Shown here one piece after another: positions 24,235 through 34,747 of a DNA stretch of 64,000 bases. The DNA is taken from contig NC_083601.1 in the NCBI RefSeq assembly GCF_029168945.1, positions 71,909,595-71,973,594 on the forward strand. The letters run 5' to 3'. Both the position numbers and the translations under genes were made by a program. The DNA comes from Cannabis sativa (taxonomy: Eukaryota > Streptophyta > Magnoliopsida > Rosales > Cannabaceae). Positions within the stretch are counted from its first letter, which is position 1. Every line of letters starts with the position of its first letter. The notes below the pieces were generated by a model. That model did not search any database, was not told where the DNA came from, and saw nothing but the letters and a program-made list of their open reading frames with translations.

Positions 24235-27124
24235 TGTCACGACAATAAAATCTTGATAAAAAAAACTTAATCAAACCCATAATACACCTTAAACTTAAAA
24301 CTTGACAAACCTTAATCTGGTAAACATGGATAAAACACCTAAACCTAGGTTCTGGAAAAACACCCCAAACGGCTAACTATTTTTAGAAAATGAAGTTCCC
24401 CACTAGGTCAAACGGTTAACCGGTTCCACAGTACCATGTAGAACCAGTTAACTGGTTTCTACTGCAGAAAACGGGTAACTTGGTTTTTGCACCAAAACAT
24501 ACCCACAGCTCCTCCAAACCTATTGGAACCTTCCAAAATAGTTTAACAATATAAAATCAACATAGCCAAACATTCAAAACTCATAAATACACTTAAATTA
24601 CAAATTCACCATAGTTGAGTGAGCTTTTGAGTTCTTGAACTCAACTCACTCAAATCAAAACGTAATAGCCTTAGAAACATCACATTCACACTCAAATAAA
24701 CTTGAATTAAACCTAAGAACATAGTCTGAACTCAATAAAACCTACAGACTCAAAATTAAACAAAACCCCCAACAAAACTCAACCTAAACCCTATGAATCA
24801 TCAAGAATAAGAGAAGAGCTTACCTCAAAGCTTGAACAGCTCCTAGAATCAGTTATTTTAGCTAGAGAATGACTGAATTGAGATGGAATTTCTCTGATTT
24901 TCAGCTGGGGTTCCTAGGGCTTCGAAGGGAAAGAGAGAGAAAGTTGATAATGTTGTGTGATTTTTTCTTAGTTTGTTCTTTGTTGATTATTTCTTAATTA
25001 TCTAACTAATAACTTATACTAAATAAAATAACCTTAATTCAGCCTAAAGTTACTAGAAATCAAATAGGACAAAAAGGATATATCTTAGTAAAATGACTAT
25101 TGTACCCTCAATTTAACACTTAAGCTATTTTATAACCTAGGGGTACTTAGGTCATTGCTAGCTATCTCAACTAAATCGAAACTCAACATACTAAACCAGT
25201 CTGGTACAATTCTAATAAAACTATTCTATTGTCGTTGTGACATCTTTGGCCAATCCATTGAGTTTCCACGGTCGCTGAACCCAAAAATATTTTATTTTGA
25301 AAATAGTATATATATTAGCCCACGTGTTCCAACAAAATCTCCATAACTGATAAATTACACTCAATTTTTTATTTACTCAAAAATCACTGATTATCTCATA
25401 ATTGACTTAAGTAAGATTATGATCTTACTGTAATATTCATATAATTACATATTTAATAAAAGGGATTTTTTCTATAATAAACTGAAAATGGAAAAAATTT
25501 ACATTTATGACCTACATAGAGAAAATAAACAAAAATATAAACTAAAAGTTGTTATTTACAAAAATACCTGCCAAAAAAAAACAGAGGGGATCCTCCTTCT
25601 TCGTGACCCAACTGTAGAACCCCAACAACCATTTTCAACCATTTTCATTCCAAAACTAGGAAAATCATATCTAAAAAAATGTAGATCTCAAAGAAAAACT
25701 ACTCAGATCCCGAAAATCCAAATACAAAAAGGGAAAAAAATTTATCCAACCTCCATTGTTGTACAAAAAAAAAAAAAAACTCAAAAACAACATTCAGTCA
25801 AAAGCCCAACGCGTTCAGAGGAGAAGAATCGAAGAGAAGGAGATCTGTAATCTGGAAATTTTGGTACAGAGCAATGGGCATTGGGATGACAACAACTCAG
25901 CACAGGCAGATTTGCAGCAATCTGGAAACAACCCGGCAACAACTTCCAAGCAACAACTATCTGCGCACACAATTGGATCAGTTCAAGACGATACATTTTT
26001 TCTAGGAACAGGGACCGTGACATCATAATCAACCATACAACAACCAGAAAACAACAAAGAAAAAACTACAGCAATAGATGAATATAAAAACAACTAAAAA
26101 AAAACTCAATAACAACACAAAAATAACATCAACAAAAATACATAAAAGAAATACAAAAAGAATGACAGAATACATAAAACCGTCATGATAAACGAGTAAA
26201 ACATTGACAAAAAAAAAACAAAATAGTTACTGTAAAAACAAACTCAATAAAATGATAAAAATCAAGGTAATAATACCTTGGATTTAACTTTAGGCTTTTC
26301 TCTCCCATCATGCATTTCGTTCTCAAAATCAGAATCGGATATAACCTAGAACAACAAGGGGGGAAATTTTAAAACACAAAATGTAATACGAAAAAACACA
26401 ACAACTAGAAAAAAACTAAACAAAAATTGAAAAACAACAAAACCAAATTTACATCCTTTGTAGACTTCGAAGGTTTCGCTCTCTTTGCCTTACGAGACTC
26501 GACCTTATTTGGAATGGGTCTTTTCTTAGTAGCAGATGGCTCTGAAACATCACCCATTACTTTCTTAGCAATGCGCTTCAAACTCATCTTAAGATCAACT
26601 TTATATGAATTTTTAGGAGGTTTCTTTGAATTTTTAGAATTTTTTTTAGCTGGAGATGGGGACTTCGAACCACTTCTAGTGGTGGTCATTTATAGAAGAA
26701 GAGAACACAATGGGGGAGGAAGAACTTACAGAGATTATCGAACAAAATGGAGATAGTGGCATAGATGGGAGGTTGAGAAAAAATGTGGGTAAGGGCTTCG
26801 ACTGGGTGATCGTGGGCTATGGAGGTTGAAGAACAGAGGAAAGAGAAACAGAGAGAAAAAAAAAAAAAAAGAGAAGAAGAATAGGGCAGATATGGAGGAG
26901 GTGGGGTGTAAGAATAGATAAAACATGACATATGCATGGTAAAGGTATATTTGTAATTATTGAACTTTTAAAAAAGTAAAATTGAAAAATAAAAAATATA
27001 AAAAGGTTTAAATAATTGAGAATAAATAAAAATGTAAAAAAAAAGTAAAAAGTGACATCAAGCGTAAAAATCTCTTAATAAAATATGCCAAAATTAACAT
27101 AGTTATAATTTTCGGGATATCACA
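24235..27124 (-). repeat. Candidate Ty3/gypsy 3' LTR (about 2.9 kb)
   Basis: On the minus strand it would start TGTGATATCCCG at 27124, immediately after a purine-rich tract (27125-27140) and the end of a gypsy pol. It would end GTCGTGACA at 24235. TG...CA ends and placement after pol fit an LTR, and long LTRs occur in chromovirus-type gypsy elements. The second LTR is not in the window, so the left end is inferred from the terminus alone. It contains a coding-like fragment (26277-26689), an A-rich region near 25.5-26.3 kb and a polypyrimidine stretch near 26850 (minus strand). Confidence 0.5.
26277..26689 (-). CDS. Lysine- and serine-rich hypothetical protein, first two exons
   Basis: Exon 1 (26689-26453) starts MTTTRSGSKSPSPAKKNSK and is very basic, with clusters such as KKRPIPNK and RKAKRAKPSK that look like nuclear import signals. 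A donor (GAT|gtaaat) and an acceptor (ttctag|GTT) join in phase 0 to exon 2 (26345-26277). That exon adds an acidic stretch VISDSDFENEMHDGREK and ends at another donor (AAG|gtatta). I found no convincing third exon. The region just upstream is pyrimidine-rich like a 5' leader. It lies inside the candidate gypsy LTR on the same strand. I do not recognise the family. It may be a captured gene fragment or an accessory frame of the element. Confidence 0.4.
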
Positions 27125-27850
27125 ACTATCCCCTCCTTACAGAAATTTTGTCCTCAAAATTTACCTAAACAAGTCAAGATACCGCTCCCGCTTCTGCGAC
27201 TATAATTCCCAAGTCGCTTCTTCAACCTTGTTATTTCTCCACAACACTTTAACTAGCCGAATGGTCTTGTTTTGCAATACTTTTTTATTTTTATCCAAGA
27301 TCTGAACATGTTGTTCCTCGTAAAATAAGTCCGTTTGAAGCTCAATGTTCTCATAACTAAGAATTTGGGTCATATCAGACACATATTTCCTAAGCATTAA
27401 AATATGGAATACGTTGTGAACTCCAGATAAAGTAGGGAATAAAGCTAGCTGATAGGCTACTTCACCTACACTTTCCAATATCTCGAATAGACCAATAAAT
27501 TTGGGACTTAGTTTTCCTTTCTATCTAAATCTCAAAATCCCCTTCATTGGTGACACTCAAAGGAAGACAAAGTCGCCAACCTGAAACTCAATATCTCCAT
27601 GATTTGGATTAGCGTAGCTTTTTTGTCTACTTTGTGAGGCAAGCATACGAGTTCAAATCTTCTCAATAGCCTCACTAGTTCTTTGGACTGCATCGGGTCC
27701 AAGATATCTCCACTCACCGACTTCATCCCAATGAGTAGGTGATCGACACTTCCTTCCATATAGCATAGTACTACAATGGACAACGAACCACCTACATTTT
27801 TATCAGTTGCATAATGTGGCCTCTCCATCCTCCTTGGTACATATAGCTAG
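27125..27850 (-). pseudogene. Ty3/gypsy integrase C-terminal remnant
   Basis: The frame 27478-27200 carries the familiar gypsy tail: 'VGEVAYQLALFP' and 'LSGVHNVFHILMLRKYVSD', then 'KTIRLVKVLWRNNKVEEATW', ending at a stop where glutamate is expected. The preceding part (27828-27544) is frameshifted, with only scraps of integrase. After the stop, the DNA still reads toward the usual 'aggacaaaatttctgtaagg' end of a gypsy pol. This is a decayed 3' end. The rest of the element is absent, replaced by LINE sequence to the right. Confidence 0.8.
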
Positions 27851-27854
27851 ATCA

Positions 27855-28360
27855 TCCACCTCCTAATGGGTACTGCCACATGTAGGTTATTTGAAATTGA
27901 ACATTGATGCAACTCAAGATTCAAAATAATTGTAAAATTGGACTTGGTTTTATAGTAAGAGATTGCAATGGTGACATAACAGCTGTTGCTTTCATTCCAT
28001 GAATTGGAGTCTTCTCACCACCATTGATGGAAGCTCTTTCTCTTCAACAATCTCTTAAAGGGTGTCTTGAAAATTCCCTTGCAATTTGTAACATGGAATC
28101 GAATTATAAAGTCCTAGTGGATAGTGTCAAACAATCATCCTCTACCAATCTTCATTTACAAGATTTTGTTTATAACATCAATAGCTTGTTATCTTCACTT
28201 TCTCGAGCTACTGTTAGCTATGTCGCTCAAGAGATAAATACTGCCACTCATCAACTAGCTAAGTACACTTTAGGCTTAGATAAGAAAGCTTGTATCCTGA
28301 ACATTTAACTCATCATCAATGGATACATAGGTTTTTCTCTCTGTAAAAAAAAAAAAATTC
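27855..28360 (+). pseudogene. 5'-truncated LINE 3' end (RNase H domain) with poly(A)
   Basis: Scattered frames and the open frame 28024-28308 give a plant L1 RNase H domain: 'VRDCNGDITAVAFIP', 'MEALSLQQSLK', 'KVLVDSVKQ' and 'VAQEINTATHQLAKYTLG'. The catalytic aspartate expected in the last motif is replaced (QEINTA). A 13-A tail follows at about 28347-28359. It is related to the RNase H ends of the other two LINEs in this window but is not identical. Confidence 0.75.
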
Positions 28361-28439
28361 TCTCTGCTCGTCATCTCACTATTCTTATGTAGCTTGTTGA
28401 CGCAAATTTAATAGATTTCCCTTTTTAAAAAAAATAGAA

Positions 28440-28600
28440 ATAAAATAAAATTAGTAAAAGTTAGATTTTTTTTGTTTTTTATGTTTTTTTTTTTATATTG
28501 GGGAGGAGGATTCGAACTTGGGACATCCTCTTTGAGAGGAGAAGTGTGGAACCACTACTTTGTGCCTATGACCACTTTTGTTTTGTTTTGTTTTTTATAA
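28440..28600 (-). mobile_element. SINE-like element with tRNA-type B box
   Basis: On the minus strand, 'agttcgaatcc' near 28515 matches the RNA polymerase III B box. A possible A box (agtagtggtt) lies upstream, and a run of A follows after 'ctccccaatat'. This layout (tRNA-like head, short body, A-rich tail) fits a tRNA-derived SINE. The A box is weak and no target duplication was found. Confidence 0.35.
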
Positions 28601-28694
28601 TATCAAAAGTTAAAATCCAAATTCCCCCTTCCCCATGTCAATGACTATATAATAAATAAAAAAAAAATTATTTTTTTTCTTTCTTTTATATTAG

Positions 28695-28736
28695 ACTAGA
28701 CAACATAACTGCGCTTCGCGCGGTCATTATACTAAT
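28695..28736 (+). mobile_element. Possible Helitron 3' terminus
   Basis: A GC-rich hairpin (ctgcgc-ttc-gcgcgg, 28709-28723) stands alone in AT-rich DNA. It is followed 8 bases later by CTAA and then T. A hairpin about 10 bp before CTRR next to T is the Helitron 3' signature. The 5' end and any coding part were not found. Confidence 0.3.
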
Positions 28737-28739
28737 TAA

Positions 28740-29190
28740 TAAATATTTTTTGGGTTAATTTATAATTTTTTTATAATTTACAGTCACTATATTAAGTTAT
28801 GTTGCAAATATCTTTTTATTGTATTATAAAAAAAATGTATTAACTTTTGTGTTAATTTTGAAGTAGTAATAAATAATAGTTAGTTTGGTAGGATTTTAAC
28901 AATTTTATTAACAATCTTAAATTTTATATTTTTGTCATAAATTTATTACATGAAAATACAAAAAAAAAAAATTAATCTTTAAAGTACAGAAAATGTTTAA
29001 TTCATTCTCTGATTTTGTCTATGTAAAAAATTGAGATTAAATTTATGAAAACCTGAAATAATAACAAAAATATTTAAATAGATAAATCAATTTGTAAAAA
29101 TAGTGATATTATATTTTTTAAAATTCAAATAATGAAGAAAAAAAACCAAAGATTGAAACATTAAAAAAATTAAAGAATTCTCAAAAAAAA
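28740..29190. other. AT-rich stretch, nothing recognised
   Basis: Low-complexity A/T runs with no open frame above background and no repeat signature I can name. Confidence 0.6.
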
Positions 29191-29199
29191 ATTCTTTTT

Positions 29200-29340
29200 G
29201 AGTATAGCGTAATGGTATTTTAAACCATATATTAGCTTAATAGCTTAAAGGTCCTAGGTTCGAACCCATGACCTCTCCTTTTTTCTGATCCCTCCCTCAC
29301 CACTATGCTAGCCTTAGTGGCTTAAAGAATTCTCAAATAT
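29200..29340 (+). mobile_element. SINE-like element with A and B boxes
   Basis: 'tagcgtaatgg' at about 29213 matches an RNA polymerase III A box, and 'ggttcgaaccc' at about 29255 is a perfect B box, about 40 bp apart. The downstream body ends in 'gcctta gtggcttaaag'. The spacing fits a tRNA-derived SINE head. The sequence cannot fold as a real tRNA. Confidence 0.4.
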
Positions 29341-29884
29341 TAGTATAGCATATGATAACCTATAAGCCTATACCTTCATACACATATTTATAATCATTCA
29401 ATTGTTTTTCTTTTTTATTTAATTATTTTTTTATAAATAAAATAAAAAATTATTTTCAACTTTTGAACAAATAAAATTTAGAGAAAAATACTTATATAGA
29501 CTTACTTAAAATAATTTAATTTTTAAAAATCTTTTGTAATTTTTGAAATTAAAAAGCTATAGAAATGTAAAATAAAAAAAAACATAATCTTAAAAGGAAT
29601 TTAATTAATAAATATATAAATAATAGTGAAAATAATTAATACTTAATTATAAAAATATTTAATCTATGTAGATATTATTTTTAAAAAATTGTTACTTCTA
29701 AAAATATAAATAATATGTTATATATTATTTTGTTTTTTTAAAAAAATATTTATTTAATAAAATATTAATCAGTTACCCATAAGAAAATACTATTTTTGTA
29801 ACAGATCAAAATGACATAATAAAAACATTATTCATAACCTACATGAATAATATTTAAAATAGTTTTTAAACCATGTAAGTCTTT
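29341..29884. other. AT-rich stretch before LINE A
   Basis: There is no gene and no recognisable repeat. It ends where LINE coding sequence begins at about 29885. Confidence 0.6.
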
Positions 29885-30564
29885 TATGTGAACTGCTCTA
29901 TGGTCCACAAATGATTGGAGATAAACTTCCAATTTCAGGTTATGATCGATACCGCAGTGACTTTTCCAAAGCTAATGCTTACCCTTTACTTACTCGTCTC
30001 GCTAGAAAAACCATTGCTTCATCCATTCCCGCTCTTTACACTCATCGAAACTTTGCCATTGGAACACAGCCTCAGCCAAAATCCTTAACCTTAGTCGAGT
30101 CCTCTACACTAGAAAAACCAGCAACTACTGCTAAAGAAAAATGCCTTGAATTGCCTCTCCCTTTCCCGTCTTATGTCCCTACTATTCTTCCTCCTAAAGT
30201 GTCATCGAAGCCACCACCATTGCAACCTGAAAATATATCTCATTTGCCATCCTATTCCTTCTCTCAATGTCCACCTTCCAGAACTTTTGATGCCCCGATT
30301 AGTGCGACTTTAAACAAAGGGAAAGCTGTGATGAATTCTGAGGTTATCGAGGGGAATATTGATTCAGTTAAGACTTTTAAACGACAAATGGATCCTGAGA
30401 ACTTTTGTAGTATTTTAAAGAGATGTCGTGGTAATAAAATGGATAGTTCTTATGTTGATGGGTCATCCTTACAGCATGTTTCTGATCAGCCAGCAGATTC
30501 AGTCGAAGGAAACTCATCTTGTTCGGTGGAAGTTGCATCAATGCAGCCCCGCCCCCAGCCATGA
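29885..30564 (+). pseudogene. LINE A ORF1, C-terminal part
   Basis: The open frame (ATG at 29911) encodes a 217-residue proline/serine-rich tail like that of plant LINE ORF1 proteins. These bind element RNA through an N-terminal DUF4283 region and a zinc knuckle. Both are missing, so the LINE is 5'-truncated. The preceding codons from about 29885 read on in the same frame. ORF1 ends at TGA 30562-30564 and overlaps the ORF2 start by 4 bp (ATGA). Confidence 0.65.
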
Positions 30565-32898
30565 AAATTATAAGCTGGAATGCCAGGGGATTGGGAAACC
30601 CTTCGACATTCAGATTCCTGAAGCTGCTAGTTAAAGAGCAGCGTCCTGACTTGCTTTTTCTTATGGAGACTAAGTTGACTTGTAATTCTGTTGATCGTTT
30701 TTGTTCTTCTTTAAAATTCAGTATTGGACTTGAAGTCCCTAGGTTAGGTCTAAAGGGTGGTTTGTTGCTGTTATGGTTGGCTAATATTGATGTAACTCTT
30801 AATTCATACTCAATGAATCACTTTGATGTTTTAGTTTCGTCGGATAATTGCCACCAATTTCACTTTACTGCCTTTTATGGAGCACCTGAAACACATTTGC
30901 TAATCAACACTTGGAATCTTTTAAGCAGCCTTGTTTTTAATGCTTCTAATTTACCTTGGTTGGTTCTTGGAGATTTTAATGAATTACATTCAAATGAGGA
31001 TGAAGTTGGGGGTCCCCCTCGAGATGACATGCTTATGGATAATTTTAGAAGAGGTGTTGATTGTTGTCATTTAAGGGTTGTCCCTTTTACTGGTGATTCT
31101 TTTACATGGACTAACAAAAATCATCATGGGAATGTTGTTCGGGAACGACTTGATAGAGGCTTCATTGATGATAAGTGGTCTAATTTTTTTACTGAAGCCA
31201 CTCTTTCCCATCTTGACTTTTACCATTCGGATCATAGAGCCATTGCATATACAGTGTCGCATCCTCATCTGCCAGCACCTTCCTCTCAGAGGCGTACCAA
31301 GTTTTGATTTGAGCAAATGTGGCTCAAAGATGCTGATTGCAGGGATATTGTTCAGAGTTTTTGGTGCACAAATCCATCCAGTTAACCCACGGCTTCCCTA
31401 CTGCAGAATATTGCAGCATGCACTGCTGCCTTACAAGATTGGCATGGTAAAAAATATGGCCAAATGGGGAAAGATATTGCTGCTGCTCACAACGTTTCAC
31501 CTCAATTGAATAATATTAATGATAACTCAATTGCTCATTTGAAATGTATGGAAGATGCTGATGAAATACTAGATGAGTTACTTGAAAAAGAAGAGTTATA
31601 TTGGCACCAGCGCGCAAGGGTAGATTGGCTTCAAAGTGGTGATTCAAACACCAAGTTTTTCCATTCCAAAGCTAAGTCTAGAAATGCAGTTAATAAAATT
31701 AAGAAGCTTCAATCTAGTAATGGTGGAATGGTTCATACTGAAGAGGAAATCAGTGGTGAAATTGTCAATTATTTCTCAAGTTTATTTTCTTCTAATGGTG
31801 TTGATAATGAGGCTTTGCAATATGTCCTCTCTACCATTCACTCAGCCATCACTCCTGAGATGAACCAATCTCTACTTCAGCCTTTCACAGCTACAGAGGT
31901 AGAAAACGCACTCCATTCTATGGCTCCTGATAAGTCTCCTGGATTAGACGGTATGTCTGCAATGTTTTTTCAGCACCATTGGGACATTGTGTGGCCTCTG
32001 TTACCCAAAGCACACTACAAATTCTGAATGATGGCAAGGATATAGACTCCATTAACTTAGCTCTCATTACTCTCATCACAAAGATTGATCATCCCAAGCT
32101 TGTGAGTGATTTTTGACCTATTAGTTTATGCACTGTACTTTACAAGTTGGTTTCAAAGGTCATAGCAGTCAGATTTAAAGAGGCATTACCCCATGTAATT
32201 TCACATAATCAAAGTGCATTTCTCCCTAATCGTCTTACTATGGATAATGTGCTCCTTGCCTTTGAACTTGTTCATACTCTTAAAAACAAGAAAAGAGGCA
32301 GAATGGGATATGCGGCTCTAAAGTTAGATATGAGTAAAGCCTTTGATCGAGTTGAATGGCACTTTTTATATGAGGTAATGATCAAGATGGGTTTCCATAC
32401 GAACTGGGTGAATCTTGTTATGAAATGTGTTACATCTGCAACTCTCTCTTTTAACCTTAATGGAGCGGTCAAGGGTACTGTTATTCCCAAGAGAGTCTTA
32501 CGTCAAGGAGATCCATTATCACCTTATTTGTTTCTTATATGCTCTGAAGGACTATCGGCTTTATTGAAACATGAAGAAACCATGGGCCATCTGAAAGGTT
32601 TATCAATTGCGAGGGGTGCTCCTGCTATATCCCACCTTCTTTTTGCAGATGATAGCTTGCTTTTCTGTCAAGCTACATAATAAGACTCTTACCATGTAGT
32701 TAATCGAGTACTTAACTATTATCATCGAGCGTTAGGACAGCTTTTGAATACTGAGAAAACTGTTATGTCGTTCTCACCTAATGCTACTCAAGGTATTCGA
32801 GATCGTTTTCATAGTGTGCTTGGAATGCCTATTTGTTCTCTCCATGAGAAATATTTAGGTCTCCCATCATATGCTGGCAATGATAAGAAGGAGCTTTT
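30561..32898 (+). pseudogene. LINE A ORF2, endonuclease and reverse transcriptase
   Basis: The endonuclease frame (30561-31307) starts MKIISWNARGLGNP and shows the AP-endonuclease landmarks LFLMETKL, VLGDFNELHS, DSFTWTNK and HSDHRAI. A frameshift follows near 31305. The RT part continues in 31464-32027 (SPGLDGMSAMFFQHHW), shifts near 32010, and resumes in 32147-32680. That section holds LKLDMSKAFDRVEW, RQGDPLSPYLF and the catalytic LLFADD box. An in-frame stop lies at 32678 and another interrupts the 'DF*PISL' motif near 32116. The frame runs on to 'EKYLGLPSYAG', where the copia LTR interrupts it at about 32899. Confidence 0.88.
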
Positions 32899-34747
32899 TA
32901 TTGGAAATATTTTACCAGGATCTAGATTTACTACCAAGTATGTTTTATTAACACCCTAATATGAATTCTAAAATAATGAAATAAACACATAAGAGTTTAA
33001 GAAAACCTTACATTGGGTGCAACGGAATATTATGACTCCTTCCATATAGATCTCTAGCCCTTGATTCCTTTCTGTAGCAGAGCATAATCAAGATCTGAAT
33101 CTAGACCTCTTTCTCTCCTTCTTGTTGGTGCTGATTTTCCATAGTCTTACATACTATGATTGAGGTACCACTTGATGTGTGTGGGCACTACTCATTCACT
33201 CAAGGGATTTCAAAAACAGAGAAGAAAAGAGAGGGGAAAGTGGTGGCTCAGGAATTCACTCTGAAAAAGAATGAGATCTAATTCTGTGTGAAACTTGAAG
33301 CCTTTACCTTCTATTTATAGAATACCACACAGGGTTAAGGTTGAATTACTTGGCATTTAAAAATGAAAAATAAAATGATAAAAGGGAAGCAAAGTGGCCG
33401 GCCATAGAAAAATGGAAACAAGCCTCTCACTTTTGCAACTTTCCTATTTTATCATTCCTAGTTTCCCATTCTACAAAATTGCCAATTTTCTCATTCAACC
33501 ACATAAATGTCAAATCTAATTATTTAATAACTATAATTAATTATTAAATAATATATTGTCATTTATTTTATTTATTAATAAAAACCAATCTAAGTTCCCC
33601 AATTAATAAATATACCCTATAAACTCTCTATTTACTGTTTTACCCTTAATAAGTGATAAATTCACAAATAGACATAGTCTAATTTAAGAATTATAATTGA
33701 TTAATTAAAACCAATTAAATGAGTCTTACAAGCAGTATGGTCTCAACTAGTATGGGGACCATGGGTCTATATAACCGAGCTTCTAATAAGTTCAACTGAA
33801 TTTACCAAGTAAATTCCCTAACTTATTAATTCCTTATTGAATCCACTCTTAGAACTTGGAATTGCACTCTCAATCATATAGAACGCTCTATATGTTCCAC
33901 GATATAGACACGTCATTAGTTATCCATTGTTATAATCCTAATGTGATCAATGATCCTCCATATAGATGATCTACACTGTAAAGGGATTAAATTACCGTCA
34001 CATCGTACAATGTATTTTATCCTTAAAACACTTAACCCTGTATAAATGATATTTCAGCTAAGTGAAATGAGTACTCCACCATTTATTTTCGTTTGGTGAA
34101 GCTCGAAGGAAATCATCCTTTACTTTCTATTCGCCAGATAGAAGCTATAGATTCCATATTTATGTTAGCGCTCCCACTCAATTGCACTACCGTGTTCTCA
34201 AAATGTACGTATCACCCTGACCCAAAAGTAGACTTAACTAACAAATCAAAGAACACGAATAACACTCTTGAGATTGAACCTAATCATATCAGTATTAAGA
34301 TCATTTGATCTAGGATCAACATGTGATATTGAATTGAATAGATATTACGGTAAATTCTAATATATCTAATCAAAGTTTAATATCGGTCTTTTTCGATGTA
34401 TACTCCATACATCCGATACTGGTAAACTTTCCCAATGTCCTGGAGAGGACATAACACTTTTCCAAGGTGTAAGAATACCTATCGATGATTATGCCATGTC
34501 AGTCTAAATCCAGTGTTCTGACAAATCAGGGAATAAACTTTCGAACATATTATTAAGATTATATTCCCCTATGCTGACAACACTATAATCTTTAACAAAT
34601 TCATATGTTCTGGACTTAAGTAGAATTCATACATTATATATATAATCATGAAATAAATCATGTGAACCATGCAACATAAGATGTTATTTCTGATCTTTGT
34701 TAATAAGTAAATATGATTATATTGAAATGGGTTTTATTTACCCAACA
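32899..34747 (-). repeat. Copia LTR c (about 1.85 kb)
   Basis: The left end reads 'tattggaaatattttacc', one base off the TGTTGG terminus. The right end is CCCAACA, directly before the polypurine tract. A minus-strand TATAAATAG lies near 33325. It is about 95% alike by eye with LTR d, with scattered substitutions and indels, so this insertion is older than the tandem array. The frame at 34093-34308 is a shadow that recurs in LTR d at 42003-42218. Confidence 0.82.

Noticed and set aside
25488..26028. Lysine-rich plus-strand frames
   Set aside because: They are A-rich low complexity inside the candidate gypsy LTR. No family and no splice context supports a gene.
29213..29280. tRNA gene
   Set aside because: A and B boxes are present, but no cloverleaf with acceptor stem and anticodon arm can be drawn. 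A SINE head is more likely.
34093..34308. 71-residue frame repeated at 42003-42218
   Set aside because: It recurs only because both lie in copia LTRs, and it lies antisense to the element's direction.
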